64,000 nt of DNA from Treponema_B putidum (GCF_007830595.1 NZ_VLLD01000008.1); one strand, 5' to 3'. Shown: positions 1 through 9,674, counted from the first letter of the stretch. Notes: a model not told the origin generated them from the letters alone. Numbers and translations are program-made.

Positions 1-1222
1 GAAACATTTGTTCGGGATTACTAAAATCATAGTCTTTACTTAAATCCAAAACCTGGATAAATTTCAGTTTTTGAAAATCACTTAAAAAATTATCTGTTGT
101 CTCTGTATTCGCCGTAAAATGAGGATTCACATTTTGATTATATGTGTAGACAACCGATGAGGAAGAATCCCCTTCGACTTGAGGCGCATTATACCTTGAG
201 GCAATTTCAAAAGGCGAAATTTTTTTTTCTTTTAAAACCAAATAATCCTTACCAAAAATATTTTTTTTATATCCTTCAACATTAGCGGGAATAGAATTTG
301 CTAATTCATTTATTTCCGGGATTGAACCTAATACTGAAAAATAATTTTTGACTTTACTTAAGTGTGTATCAGCAGGATTATTCGTATCTGACGGATTGGG
401 CTCTAAATCAAAATAATTTATAGCCACCCCTTCAGGATAAGATTTTTTTAATGATAAGACTTTTAAACGCGGGTCAATCGAAAATTCATCAGAACTTAAA
501 CGCCTCCATTGACTGCCTGCAAAATCTTTAACAAAAATGGAAACGGGTTTTCCATATAAATTATCTACGGGAATATAAAAATGTTTGCCCCTTTGCCAAG
601 CGTTAATCGAAATTTTATTTTCTATAATTTCAGTATTGCCATAGTATGTTTTTGAATTATATTCGGAGCTTTCATATCTGAGTACTGCATCAGCGTTCCA
701 TTTGTCTCCTGCAAAAGTTCCCATCACACCTGGGCTGATAAACTTGCCTCCTCCCGTATCTATGTACCCATAATTAAGAGGAAATTTTATATTACTGTTA
801 CCTGCACGAATGTGTTTTATGGGAGAATCTTCTTTTCCAAAATAGCCGAAGGCTAAAGTACTTTTTTTATAGTCATCTTTATAAAGTGTTTCAAAATAAA
901 ACATTTTATTTAATAAAAGTAGTAGCGATAAATTTGCCTTTTGTTTAAATACACCCTGAAAAGAATTTACTTTTGCATAACCTTCAAAAAATTCAAAACT
1001 TGAAAGCCCTAAAAATTCAATATCCCAAAAACCATCTAAAAAAAGAACAGTATTTTCCGAATCAAAATTTTTAAAGTATTGGCCTGCTTTGTTTTCACCG
1101 GTTCTGTTTTTAATTAAATCGATACCAAAATCAATATCGGCACTTCCGTCATTTTCAAAACCATAGGCAGCCGTCCATAAAAAAATAAAAATTATAAAGA
1201 AAGGTAAAATTTTATTTTTCAT
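1..1222 (-). CDS. Exported protein of unknown function, 3' part outside the window
   Basis: An open frame runs on the minus strand from an ATG at 1222 past the left edge, giving about 407 residues without a stop. The N-terminus is a clear Sec signal (MKNKILPFFIIFIFLWTAAYG, split here at position 20 of the mature order: basic start, hydrophobic core, small residues). The rest is rich in Tyr, Phe, Asn and Lys with alternating polar and aromatic stretches, as in periplasmic or outer-membrane proteins. Its ATG overlaps the dinB stop by one base (TAATG), so translation is probably coupled. I do not recognise the family. Confidence 0.75.
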   Translation of the reverse strand, partial: MKNKILPFFIIFIFLWTAAYGFENDGSADIDFGIDLIKNRTGENKAGQYFKNFDSENTVLFLDGFWDIEFLGLSSFEFFEGYAKVNSFQGVFKQKANLSLLLLLNKMFYFETLYKDDYKKSTLAFGYFGKEDSPIKHIRAGNSNIKFPLNYGYIDTGGGKFISPGVMGTFAGDKWNADAVLRYESSEYNSKTYYGNTEIIENKISINAWQRGKHFYIPVDNLYGKPVSIFVKDFAGSQWRRLSSDEFSIDPRLKVLSLKKSYPEGVAINYFDLEPNPSDTNNPADTHLSKVKNYFSVLGSIPEINELANSIPANVEGYKKNIFGKDYLVLKEKKISPFEIASRYNAPQVEGDSSSSVVYTYNQNVNPHFTANTETTDNFLSDFQKLKFIQVLDLSKDYDFSNPEQMF

Positions 1223-2406
1223 TACAAACCATCCTTATCGTTTTGTAAAAGACGAGCCGGTTTTAAAATATTCTTACCTTCTTTTTTTGTAAGGGTATAC
1301 ATAGTTTCTTGCATCTTTCGTTTCTTTATATTTTTTTCACTATAAAAAAGTTCAGATTGAGCTTCGGGAATATCGGCTTCAACATTCATGATACAAAGCC
1401 CCAATAATCTTATGGGTGTTTTATTATCGAATTTTTTATAAAAAAGTTCTTTTGCCCGCTCAAATAAGTCTTGAGTATCATTGACAATGGAACCTGTAGA
1501 TTGAATGGAAACGGTTGTAAAATCATTATATCGTATTTTTACTGAAACGGTTTTTCCTTTTATCTTTTCATCGAAAATTCTATACATAATCTCCGATGCA
1601 AGATAAAAAAGAACATCATTTATATCTGCAGGAGAAAATAAGTCGTGTTCAAATGTCCGTTCCGTACTTATCGAGTGCGATTTAACATCATCGTTAAAAA
1701 CATCATAAAGCTCTCCTCTAACAGCTCTGTACAAAAAACTACCTGATGCATTTCCTAAAATACTTTGCAAAAGATTTTCACTTGAATTAAAAATTTGAGG
1801 CACTGTAGTCAAACCTGCTGCAAGAAGTCTTTTCCGCGTTTTTCCTCCTATACCCCACACATCCTTTAAAGGAAGATTTTTCATAAAATCAATTTCTTCA
1901 CCCGCCGGTACAATAAAAAGTCCGTCAGGTTTTGAGCGGCTTGAAGCTATCTTAGCAATATATTTAGTTTGAGCGCAACCTACCGAAACCGTTAAACCCG
2001 TTTTTTCTTTTATAGTTTTTTTTAATAGAAGTGCGGAATTTTTAGGAGTACCGAATATTTTTTCCATCCCAGTCATATTTAAAAAAGCTTCATCAATAGA
2101 AAGTTGGTTTACCTCCGGACTAAAATCTTTAAATATAGTCATTACCTCTTTTGACTTTTCATGATACCGATCCATGCGACATCTTAAAAATATGCCGTTC
2201 GGACAAAACTTTTTAGCCTGCAAAATAGGCATTGCAGAATGAACTCCGAATTTTCGAGCTTCATAAGAACAAGTTGAAACGACGCCTCTTTCCGATTGAC
2301 CTCCCACAATTACAGGCTTACCTCGGTATTCGGGATTATCAAGCTGTTCAACTGAAGCAAAAAAAGCATCTATATCAACATGGAAAAAAACTTTTCTGTT
2401 TGCCAT
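1222..2406 (-). CDS. dinB: DNA polymerase IV (Y-family translesion polymerase)
   Basis: The 394-residue product is a Y-family DNA polymerase that copies past damaged bases. The two carboxylate motifs of the palm are present: HVDIDAFF near residues 9-16 and SIDEAF near residues 103-108. They are followed by the helix-hairpin-helix thumb (VWGIGGKTRKRL) and a little-finger domain. I chose the ATG at 2406 (MANRKVFF): AGGAG lies seven bases upstream, whereas the alternative ATG at 2421 overlaps that ribosome site. The start lies two bases past the stop of the upstream membrane-protein gene, so it is the fourth gene of a minus-strand run. No C-terminal beta-clamp motif was assigned with confidence. 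Confidence 0.95.
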   Translation of the reverse strand: MANRKVFFHVDIDAFFASVEQLDNPEYRGKPVIVGGQSERGVVSTCSYEARKFGVHSAMPILQAKKFCPNGIFLRCRMDRYHEKSKEVMTIFKDFSPEVNQLSIDEAFLNMTGMEKIFGTPKNSALLLKKTIKEKTGLTVSVGCAQTKYIAKIASSRSKPDGLFIVPAGEEIDFMKNLPLKDVWGIGGKTRKRLLAAGLTTVPQIFNSSENLLQSILGNASGSFLYRAVRGELYDVFNDDVKSHSISTERTFEHDLFSPADINDVLFYLASEIMYRIFDEKIKGKTVSVKIRYNDFTTVSIQSTGSIVNDTQDLFERAKELFYKKFDNKTPIRLLGLCIMNVEADIPEAQSELFYSEKNIKKRKMQETMYTLTKKEGKNILKPARLLQNDKDGL

Positions 2407-2407
2407 A

Positions 2408-4357
2408 TTAAGCTCCTGCATCGGGCAACAAATCGAATTCTTTTATGACATGAAAAATTAATTTTTTGTTTTTTAAATTTTCATTTGAAATTTCAAAAAC
2501 AGGACTGATAGGATTATCATAAAACCATGCAAGTATTTTTACGTGCAAAACAGCATTTTTTTCTCCCGAAAATTTTATAGAAAAAGGTTCAGTCAAATTA
2601 ATAGGTGAAACAAATTCAGCACTTCTTCCCTCATCCGATTTTTTAAATTCCATAGTTGCTTCATAAATAGGGAAACCATCCGTACGGCTTATAATAACCT
2701 GTATAACAGCTGCCCTAATCTTAGGAACAATATTTACCTCACCTATTACACGCTCAAGATAATTTTCTGTTTTCGCCTGTACCTTAATAAAATCAGCATC
2801 TCCAATACCGGATAACTCAGGAACTTGTTCATCTGCATCAATATCCTGAGAGACGGTTTTTATATTTGAGATGACAGATATATATTTATTTCCGTTTTCA
2901 ATATTATATAAAATAAATTCATCCGTATTTTTAGGATGTAAAAACTTAGGATAAATTAAAATAAGAACAATAAGAGATACTGTGATAAAAGTTATTGCTC
3001 CTGATACAATGAACGGTATAGATTTTGCTTTAGGCCGTTCTTTTTGTAACTGCATGAAAAACCTTATAAGCATCAAAGTATATGGAAGAATAAACATTGA
3101 TGTTAAAATATGATCGGAATAAAATAAAACATTAGTAAGATTATCTTTAATAAATATTATATCTGAAAAATGATATATAAATAATAAAATATATAATATA
3201 AAAAATATTATTTGTGCATATATTTTTTGAAAATGATAAGAAATAAAAGATAAAATATACATCTCCAATAGTATAATTGTTAATGATAAATTGACTCTCG
3301 AAAAGATAAATATATTAAGAAAGCACACAATGCTTGCCAAATATCCATAGATAAAAATATTACTAGGCATTTTCGCATATTTACTTATGTACGCAAACAA
3401 AGATATTATTAATGATGCAAATAAAAATTTTAAAAATATTGCTCCAAGAGGCAAAAGGTTAATAGATTCTTCAAAACCGAATTTAAAAGAAAAAACACGA
3501 AGAGCAAAATATTCTCCTATATAAAGAGCAAATAAATTGATTATAAAAAAGAAAACAGGAACTCTCCAAAGAACTACAAGGTCTTTAATATTTCTCTCCC
3601 GTTTTTTTCCAAATAAAAAACTGAATATAAATATATAAAAAAGAGCCGATAAAGCAACAGCCATTATTAAAATTACTAATGTATTTTCATTTATAATTAT
3701 AAGACCGAATATTTTTTTTATATTATAATGCATATCCCATTCCGATGGAATTCCATTGGAATAAATATTTATTAAGGATTTTAGAGTTGGCCTGATATCC
3801 GAATTGTAAGATATTTTAATTGCAGGAATATTTTCTTTTAAATATTCAGATAAAATATCATCGGTTATTATTCCAAGACGGTACAAAGTAATATTATTGT
3901 ATTTAAACTCAAAAGGAATACTTTGTTTTTCTAAAATTTCTTTTAAATCTTTTAGCATCCATGGCGGACAGGTTTTTTTTTCACCTCCCGGAGTTAATAC
4001 AGCTTTATCCGGCAGGCCGTCAGATAAAATAAAAACAACAGCGGCCTTATTTTCATTTATTTTTGAAATAAGTTTTTTTGTATTTTGGGATTCTATTATA
4101 TCAATACTTTCAGGGAGATTAGGAAAGTCATTATCGGTAATTGCAATTATAACACGTGTTTGAAGAGGTGCTTCCTTTAACTCTTTTACAAAATTTTCTA
4201 AGAGCTGTGTAGAAAATGTCGGTTCATTATTTTGATTCCTTGCAGCAGTAAACACAATAACATTTTCAGTTTTAGGTCCTAATTCATAAATTGTATTTTC
4301 GGAATAAATATGCAGTGTGAGAAAAAACAATAAAATTAAACAGAAGTTTTTTTTCAA
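2408..4357 (-). CDS. Membrane protein with exported N-terminal domain, function unknown
   Basis: This 649-residue protein begins with a signal peptide (KKNFCLILLFFLTLHIYSE). A soluble domain of about 200 residues follows, with alternating beta/alpha hydrophobicity (NVIVFTAAR, TRVIIAITDND, AAVVFILSDG). Then come roughly eight hydrophobic helices between residues 220 and 465, and a C-terminal domain of about 180 residues rich in beta strands. The first domain faintly recalls zinc-peptidase-like folds, but I see no metal ligands and would not claim activity. The gene sits between a J-domain gene and dinB in the same orientation with 11-base and 1-base gaps. Confidence 0.7.
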   Translation of the reverse strand: MKKNFCLILLFFLTLHIYSENTIYELGPKTENVIVFTAARNQNNEPTFSTQLLENFVKELKEAPLQTRVIIAITDNDFPNLPESIDIIESQNTKKLISKINENKAAVVFILSDGLPDKAVLTPGGEKKTCPPWMLKDLKEILEKQSIPFEFKYNNITLYRLGIITDDILSEYLKENIPAIKISYNSDIRPTLKSLINIYSNGIPSEWDMHYNIKKIFGLIIINENTLVILIMAVALSALFYIFIFSFLFGKKRERNIKDLVVLWRVPVFFFIINLFALYIGEYFALRVFSFKFGFEESINLLPLGAIFLKFLFASLIISLFAYISKYAKMPSNIFIYGYLASIVCFLNIFIFSRVNLSLTIILLEMYILSFISYHFQKIYAQIIFFILYILLFIYHFSDIIFIKDNLTNVLFYSDHILTSMFILPYTLMLIRFFMQLQKERPKAKSIPFIVSGAITFITVSLIVLILIYPKFLHPKNTDEFILYNIENGNKYISVISNIKTVSQDIDADEQVPELSGIGDADFIKVQAKTENYLERVIGEVNIVPKIRAAVIQVIISRTDGFPIYEATMEFKKSDEGRSAEFVSPINLTEPFSIKFSGEKNAVLHVKILAWFYDNPISPVFEISNENLKNKKLIFHVIKEFDLLPDAGA

Positions 4358-4368
4358 TCTAAAATTCC

Positions 4369-4782
4369 TTATGAATTTAAGTCTTTTTCGGATAAAATCT
4401 TTCCTGTCTTAAACCAAGTCTCTATTTTTCGATAAGAATTATTGATACGCCTTATTATCATATTTGCCTCAGTCTGCTTTGACGGCGAATTTTGCAAATC
4501 AGGATGATGTTTTTTTATTAAACGCTTCCATGACTTTTTACATTCATCCAAGGGTACTCCCGGTAAAACGTTTAAAACTGCAAAGTCTTCAATCAATTCG
4601 GGAGGAACAGGGATGCTCTTTACTGATTTATCTATCTTAGGCGGAGGGCGCCTCTCCATCCGTCCTCCCATAGTGCGGTAGCGTCCGTTTGATCTTTGAG
4701 TTGCAGCCTTAAAAGGATCTTCATCCGAGGTAAGAGCATCCCGCAAAATATTCCCCATATCATTATAATAATTCTTACTCAT
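4369..4782 (-). CDS. J-domain (DnaJ-like) protein
   Basis: A 137-residue protein whose C-terminal 70 residues form a J domain: helix II (LDECKKSWKRLIKK), the invariant HPD tripeptide (HHPDLQ) and helix III (EANMIIRRINNSYRKIETW). J domains stimulate the ATPase of a DnaK partner. The N-terminal half is basic and low in complexity (GRYRTMGGRMERRPPPK), and there is no glycine/phenylalanine linker or zinc domain, so this is a specialised co-chaperone and not the main DnaJ. AAGGA precedes the ATG, and the gene starts three bases past the stop of the NeuB-like gene. The client is unknown. Confidence 0.8.
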   Translation of the reverse strand: MSKNYYNDMGNILRDALTSDEDPFKAATQRSNGRYRTMGGRMERRPPPKIDKSVKSIPVPPELIEDFAVLNVLPGVPLDECKKSWKRLIKKHHPDLQNSPSKQTEANMIIRRINNSYRKIETWFKTGKILSEKDLNS

Positions 4783-4785
4783 ATC

Positions 4786-5925
4786 TTATTTCCTTGTAAG
4801 AAAATCTTGCATTAAAAGACCGTCACCGGCTTTAACTGATTTTTGTAAAACGGCACCGATAAAACTATCAAACATATCAGGCACCTCTCCTACCGATAAA
4901 ATTTTTTCCGTTCTTAAAACGGCTATATCCTTATCGGTTATGATCTCTCCCTTTTTTAAATCTTGCAGATAATGAATAGACCTATTTGTGCGGCCGTAAT
5001 TTTTACTTTCCGCTAGACTTAATTTTTTTTCTCCCGATCCGATAACTTCATTTATAAATTTTAAAGAATAATTTAATGTTGTTAAATCCTCTATGATTTC
5101 ATCACAAGTTTTTTTAGAAAAGGAATTTATAGAAGAACACATTTTTTTAAACATTTCAGGCTCTAAGGCAACAGGATCATCCAAGCCCTTTTCATTGCGG
5201 GACAGGCAAATATGTTTTTCTATTATAAAGCCTCCTGATGCAAGCGTTAAGGCCGGCACTAAAACCGGATCTAAAGAGTGATCGCTTACTCCGCAAGCAA
5301 TACCGAAAATACGGCTCAAATTTTTAACCACAGAAACATTGTATTCCTTTTCCGGAGCAGGATAAGATGTAATACAGTGAAGCAGGGCAAGGCTCAAGTC
5401 TTTATTTTCGGAATGTAAAACGGTCAAAGCTGTTTCAATATCTTTTAAAAGAGAAACTCCGCTCGATAAAATCATAGGAATATTAAATCGGGCGCAATAT
5501 TTTAAAAGCTGCACATAATTAAGCTCAGGTGAGGCTATTTTTATAAAATCAGGTTTAAGAGAAACAAGCTCTGCAGCTGATCTAAGTCCGAAGGGACTGG
5601 CCGAAAACAAAAGTTTTTTTGATCGGCTGTATTCGGCAAGCTCTTTATAAAAACTTACAGGAACTTCTAAACTTTTAAAACGCTCATATAGGGGAATCTT
5701 ACCCGTAGGTAAATCTACATATCCCGTATTAGGATGAAGAATTTCATCGGCATAAACAATTTGAAATTTTACAGCCCTTGCTCCGGCTTCTTTAGCTGCA
5801 TCTATCAACTTTATGGCTCTTTCAATAGATCCGTTATGGCTTGTTCCTATTTCGGCAATTGTAAGAGGATTTTTTATTGAAAAAATTTCCGAACCGAGCC
5901 TAAACTCTTCATATTTATTATTCAT
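4786..5925 (-). CDS. NeuB/SpsE-family sugar acid synthase
   Basis: The 379-residue protein belongs to the N-acetylneuraminate synthase family, which condenses phosphoenolpyruvate with an amino sugar to make a nonulosonic acid. The TIM-barrel start (TIAEIGTSHNGSIERAIKLIDAAKEAGARAVKFQ is typical; key residues E26, H30, N31) and the metal/PEP residues in CGVSDHS and EKH are present. The last 60 residues form an antifreeze-like SAF domain (GEIITDKDIAVLRT). T. pallidum carries a similar gene annotated spsE. No sugar nucleotide transferase lies beside it here, so the substrate, perhaps for flagellin or surface glycans, is open. Confidence 0.85.
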   Translation of the reverse strand: MNNKYEEFRLGSEIFSIKNPLTIAEIGTSHNGSIERAIKLIDAAKEAGARAVKFQIVYADEILHPNTGYVDLPTGKIPLYERFKSLEVPVSFYKELAEYSRSKKLLFSASPFGLRSAAELVSLKPDFIKIASPELNYVQLLKYCARFNIPMILSSGVSLLKDIETALTVLHSENKDLSLALLHCITSYPAPEKEYNVSVVKNLSRIFGIACGVSDHSLDPVLVPALTLASGGFIIEKHICLSRNEKGLDDPVALEPEMFKKMCSSINSFSKKTCDEIIEDLTTLNYSLKFINEVIGSGEKKLSLAESKNYGRTNRSIHYLQDLKKGEIITDKDIAVLRTEKILSVGEVPDMFDSFIGAVLQKSVKAGDGLLMQDFLTRK

Positions 5926-6004
5926 AATATCCGTAGAATATTACATTAAATTTTAAAAAAAAACAAGATGAAAAAATTTAAAATCTTGATTTCAGTTTTA
6001 TATT

Positions 6005-6355
6005 TTACTTTTTTTCGACGGATAAAAAAACCTTGTTCGGCAGGCAGGCATTCCAATCGCCGTGATTTTTCAATTTCGGAGCTGTTATACAGGTTTTATT
6101 TAAACAAGTTGAGCTGACGACAAAGGCTTCATTTTTTTCTATTCTGATATTTACAGGCCCTGTTTCTCCTTCAACTTCAAAAGATATATCAGTATCCATA
6201 GGATATATCCAATTCCCTTTCGGTGTATGTACCGATAGGTAGAGGGTAGAGTTATCTGCAGAATATATAAAAAGTGACGTTAATGTTATAAATGCAACAA
6301 TTATAGCAAAAATTATAATATCAAAAGTTTTAACCTTATTAAAAAACTTTTTCAT
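6005..6355 (-). CDS. NusG domain II-like membrane-anchored protein
   Basis: A 116-residue protein with one N-terminal transmembrane helix (DIIIFAIIVAFITLTSLFIYS) and a small outward-facing domain matching the NusG domain II family, with the paired cysteines CLNKTC and the C-terminal ACLPNKVFLSVEK segment typical of these stand-alone proteins. In Firmicutes and spirochaetes such proteins often lie near flavin-transfer or Rnf genes, but here the neighbour is a patatin lipase. The ATG at 6355 overlaps the lipase stop by 17 bases, so the two are probably cotranslated. Its role is not known. Confidence 0.75.
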   Translation of the reverse strand: MKKFFNKVKTFDIIIFAIIVAFITLTSLFIYSADNSTLYLSVHTPKGNWIYPMDTDISFEVEGETGPVNIRIEKNEAFVVSSTCLNKTCITAPKLKNHGDWNACLPNKVFLSVEKK

Positions 6356-7250
6356 TCTTTAACCTTTTAACAGTCTTTTTCATCATTCTTTTACGGTTTA
6401 AAAAGCCTGAAAGCCCGTTTTGAAAAAATTCAAGGAGCTCTTTTTTATTATTCATAGTTATGGAATATCCCATCTGAATTTGGTATAGAGGATCTGAAAA
6501 ATCATGCGAAACCTTATCGGTGTCAATATCGAGAATATGGGTCGGAGTATTACATTCTCTATAACAGGATTTTATTGAAGCTACTTCCAAACATCTTGTT
6601 AAAACTGAAATTGAAGAATCTATATCATTATTATTTATAGACTTAAAGGTTCCAAGCGTTACAGCCAAAATATTTTTAAAGCCCTTTTGTTTAGCAATCC
6701 AAACAGGTGTATTGTTTTTTACACAACCGTCTACAAAAAGTTTTCCGTTATAATTAAACGGTGCAAAAAAACCGGGATAGGAGTATGAAGCTCTCATAGC
6801 GTCAGCCAAAAATCCCTTATCAAAAACCACTTCGTTCCCTTCACATAAATCTGTTGCATTGCAATAGAAAGGAATCTTAAGCTGGTCAAAGGTTTGATAA
6901 CAGGAAAGTTTTTTAAAAAGAGTTAAACTCCTTTCGCCTGAATCCGCCCCTTGATGAGAAATTAAATTATTTAAGCCCACTCCGATTTGCAATATTTTTG
7001 TGAGTTTAGTTATACCGAATCCTAAATGAGAGGCATCGAGGTAGTCGGTTAATTCAAAATCGTTTGAAAAGAAAGAAACCATCTCATCTACTGTCATGCC
7101 TGAAGCATATAGGCCGCCGATAATCGCCCCCATAGAACATCCGACAATACAATTAGGAAGCGGATATTCTAATTCTTCAAGAGCTTTAAACATTCCAATG
7201 TAGGCAAGGCCCTTTGCGCCTCCGCCCGATAAAACCAATGCCCATTCCAT
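6339..7250 (-). CDS. Patatin-like phospholipase
   Basis: This 303-residue protein has the full patatin signature: the oxyanion glycine loop GGGAKG (residues 9-14), the nucleophile serine in GCSMG (S39), and the catalytic aspartate in the DG motif of FVDGCVKN (D174). Family members hydrolyse acyl esters of phospholipids with a Ser-Asp dyad. There is no signal peptide, so the protein is likely cytoplasmic or membrane-associated. It lies in a minus-strand group with a glycerophosphodiesterase 45 bases upstream, which suggests lipid turnover, and overlaps the NusG-II gene downstream. Confidence 0.88.
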   Translation of the reverse strand: MEWALVLSGGGAKGLAYIGMFKALEELEYPLPNCIVGCSMGAIIGGLYASGMTVDEMVSFFSNDFELTDYLDASHLGFGITKLTKILQIGVGLNNLISHQGADSGERSLTLFKKLSCYQTFDQLKIPFYCNATDLCEGNEVVFDKGFLADAMRASYSYPGFFAPFNYNGKLFVDGCVKNNTPVWIAKQKGFKNILAVTLGTFKSINNNDIDSSISVLTRCLEVASIKSCYRECNTPTHILDIDTDKVSHDFSDPLYQIQMGYSITMNNKKELLEFFQNGLSGFLNRKRMMKKTVKRLKNEKVF

Positions 7251-7294
7251 AATGTAATTATATCTATATTTTTAAATTTATGCTAGACTAAACT

Positions 7295-8020
7295 TTACAA
7301 TAAAGCGGCAATTTTATCGGGATAATCCGTTATAATTGAATCCAGCCCCGTTCTTAAAACTTGAGAATAGTCCGTTTGGATTGAACCGAACCAAGCATTA
7401 ACCCTAATGCCTTCATTATGAAGCTCATCTACAAATTCTTTTGTAAGCCTATATGCAGGAGGATGATAACATTCTATGCCATACTTCTTTAAGTAATCGG
7501 CCGGATGCAAATCCCAAGAATCAACTAAAAAGCCGCATACAAGAGAAGAATCTATCTTTTTCATCCTCAAAACACTTTCATGATTAAAAGAAGAAATAAT
7601 ACATTTGTCTTGCAGATTATATTTTTTTAAAAGAGCATATACGGTTTCTTCTATACCCGGATATTCAAATACACCGGTTTTTAATTCAATGTTAGAAATA
7701 ATATCCTTATCCTTTATAAAATCAAAATACTCTTCAAGACAAGGAATCTTTTCATCCAAAGGTTTTGAGCTTTTAAAATTTGCTGCGGCATTTATTTTTT
7801 TTAGCTCGGCAAAAGAAAAATCTTTTACAAGACCTGAAGCATTACATGTTCTATCCAACGCTTCATCATGAATGATAATAGGAACACCGTCAGAAGAAAG
7901 ATGAACATCAAATTCTATACCGTCAACGCCTGAGTCCGCAGCTTTAGAAAAAGCAAGCATCGTGTTTTCAGGATACTTACTGCGGAAACCTCTATGTGCA
8001 AAATTAAGAGTTTTAAACAT
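7295..8020 (-). CDS. Glycerophosphodiester phosphodiesterase
   Basis: A 241-residue GDPD-family enzyme that cleaves glycerophosphodiesters to glycerol 3-phosphate and an alcohol. The conserved HRG at the start (AHRGFRSKYPENT), the metal/catalytic cluster GIEFDVHLSSDG and the second histidine in IIHDEALDRT are all present, as is ELKTGV. The start at 8020 is preceded by GGGAGG at a proper distance; the longer frame from 8041 would begin inside the upstream gene. There is no signal peptide, so this is a cytoplasmic enzyme, unlike the GlpQ-type exported lipoproteins. It lies one base past the TPM gene stop and upstream of the patatin lipase. Confidence 0.9.
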   Translation of the reverse strand: MFKTLNFAHRGFRSKYPENTMLAFSKAADSGVDGIEFDVHLSSDGVPIIIHDEALDRTCNASGLVKDFSFAELKKINAAANFKSSKPLDEKIPCLEEYFDFIKDKDIISNIELKTGVFEYPGIEETVYALLKKYNLQDKCIISSFNHESVLRMKKIDSSLVCGFLVDSWDLHPADYLKKYGIECYHPPAYRLTKEFVDELHNEGIRVNAWFGSIQTDYSQVLRTGLDSIITDYPDKIAALL

Positions 8021-8021
8021 A

Positions 8022-8816
8022 TTACCAACCTCCCGAAGCACCGCCTCCGCCGAAGCTGCCTCCGCCTCCTGAAAAGCCTCCGCCTGAAAAACCGCCTCCT
8101 GACGATCTTCCTATCGAACCGCCGAAAAAAGAACTTCTTGAAGATGATCTTCCGCTAAAAGGACGTCCGGCTCTGCCTCTTCGAGAAAGCAAGTAAAATA
8201 TCCAAAAAAGCCCGCCCGGAGAAAATCTTGAAATTAAAATATAGACACAAATTAAAAACAATAAAACCGGAGGAAATCCGTCTTCATCATCTTCATCTGA
8301 TGCATTGATTTCTTTTAAGAGGCTTTCATCTTCTGAGGCATAAGCCGCCATAGCCTTAAGCCCGTCATAAATTCCTTCACCGTAATTACCCGAACGGAAC
8401 TGAGGGGCAATAATACTTCGGATGATTTGACCGCTTCGGGAATCGGTTAGATTTTCTTCAAGTCCATAACCTACTTCAATACGGAGTTTTTTATCGTTAA
8501 CTGCAACAACTAAAATAGCTCCTGAGTCTTTTTCTTTAGAACCGAGCTTCCATTCTTCAGCAACCTGCATAGAATAATCTTCGATAGATTCGCCTTCTAA
8601 GGATGGAATTATCAGAGCCGCTATTTGAATTTGAGACCTATTGTTTAAATCCAAAAGAAAATTTTCTATTTTTTCGGATTCGTCCCTCGAAAGGATTCCG
8701 GCTTTGTCAACCACAGGACCGGAAAGCGGAGGAACAGCTAAGCCGAAAGAATTAAAATTATAAAAGATAAAAAAGCATAAAACAATTATCTTTTTTAAGA
8801 TTTTATCTTTTTGCAT
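8022..8816 (-). CDS. TPM-domain exported membrane protein (YgcG family)
   Basis: The 264-residue protein has a signal peptide, then a TPM domain from about residue 30 to 165 (VVDKAGILSRDESEKIENFL; QIAALIIPSLEGESIEDYS; GAILVVAVNDKKLRIEVGYGLEENLTD), a membrane helix (FPPVLLFLICVYILI) and a tail of Arg, Ser and Gly repeats ending GGGASGGW. This layout is that of the YgcG-type partners of LemA. Its gene starts five bases past the lemA stop, the usual pairing. The Gly/Ser-rich tail is low complexity and may vary in length between strains. TPM proteins are poorly defined; some bind metal or show acid phosphatase activity. Confidence 0.88.
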   Translation of the reverse strand: MQKDKILKKIIVLCFFIFYNFNSFGLAVPPLSGPVVDKAGILSRDESEKIENFLLDLNNRSQIQIAALIIPSLEGESIEDYSMQVAEEWKLGSKEKDSGAILVVAVNDKKLRIEVGYGLEENLTDSRSGQIIRSIIAPQFRSGNYGEGIYDGLKAMAAYASEDESLLKEINASDEDDEDGFPPVLLFLICVYILISRFSPGGLFWIFYLLSRRGRAGRPFSGRSSSRSSFFGGSIGRSSGGGFSGGGFSGGGGSFGGGGASGGW

Positions 8817-8821
8817 AATTT

Positions 8822-9430
8822 TTAGAAGTTTACCTTAGGAGCGGATGAGGCTTGATCATCAGCTTTAAAATAAGCCTTTTCCCTAAAACCGTTCATATTG
8901 GCAATAATAGAACGAGGAAATTGTCTTATATAAACATTGTATGATTGAACGGCTTCATTATATCTTTTTCGTTCAACGGCAATGCGGTTTTCGGTTCCTT
9001 CAAGCTGAGTTTGTAAATCCATAAAATTTTGATTTGCCTTTAACTCAGGATAGTTTTCGGTAATAACAAGTAAACGCTGTAAAGCCGCTCCAAGCTCGCT
9101 TTGGGCTTGTTGAAATTTTTCAAAGGATTCGGGATTATTTAAAACCTCATCTGAAACTTGCATAACACCGCCGGCCTTAGACCTTGCTTCTGCAATATCC
9201 GTAAAGACCTTTGCCTCATGGCTTGCGTAGCCTTTTACGGTATTTACCAAATTGGGAATTAAATCAAAACGCCTTTGATAAACATTTTCTACCTGGCTCC
9301 ATGCAGACTTTACCTCTTCTTCTGCTTTAATAATAGAATTATATGTTCCTACAAAAAAATTATATAAGCCGAACGCTAAAACAAGAACAACAGCCAAAAT
9401 AATTAATCCGGTTTTTAAACCCTTGCTCAT
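8822..9430 (-). CDS. lemA: LemA family protein
   Basis: A 202-residue protein with an N-terminal membrane helix (GLIILAVVLVLAFGLYNFF) and the coiled LemA domain, including the core WSQVENVYQRRFDLIPNL and the conserved ENYPELKANQNF and RIAVERKRYNEAVQSYN. LemA proteins are anchored with the helical bundle outside the cytoplasmic membrane; their role is unclear. I set the start at the ATG at 9430, seven bases after AGGAG, and not at the longer frame from 9496, which has no ribosome site. It heads the minus-strand group that continues with the TPM protein. Confidence 0.92.
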   Translation of the reverse strand: MSKGLKTGLIILAVVLVLAFGLYNFFVGTYNSIIKAEEEVKSAWSQVENVYQRRFDLIPNLVNTVKGYASHEAKVFTDIAEARSKAGGVMQVSDEVLNNPESFEKFQQAQSELGAALQRLLVITENYPELKANQNFMDLQTQLEGTENRIAVERKRYNEAVQSYNVYIRQFPRSIIANMNGFREKAYFKADDQASSAPKVNF

Positions 9431-9645
9431 AACAACTCCTGATAAAATATTAAAATAAGTTATATTTAATCTAACAAATTTTATATAAAAAAACAAGTAG
9501 AAGGCAATAATGCAAATTACAGTCTTCTATTTGTTTATAAATGCTTTTATATTTTTGCAGTTGCGAAAATAAGAAACAAAAAAACGACTGCTGAATTTTT
9601 TACCGCTTACTTTAACATAAAATTTTTACATTACCTTAACCCCGA
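9431..9645. other. Divergent intergenic region between lemA and argS
   Basis: About 215 bases of AT-rich DNA separate lemA (minus) from the argS promoter. I find no ORF with a ribosome site and no strong hairpin. Several TTGTTT/TAGATT-type boxes upstream of lemA could serve as its promoter, but none stands out. Confidence 0.5.
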
Positions 9646-9674
9646 TTGAAAACTTTTAAAAAATCCGTTATACT
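9646..9674 (+). promoter_or_regulatory. Promoter of argS, probable leaderless transcript
   Basis: TTGAAA at 9646-9651, a 17-base spacer, and TATACT at 9669-9674. The argS ATG is at 9684, only nine bases past the -10 box, so transcription would begin at or within a few bases of the start codon. No Shine-Dalgarno sequence precedes the ATG. Confidence 0.75.
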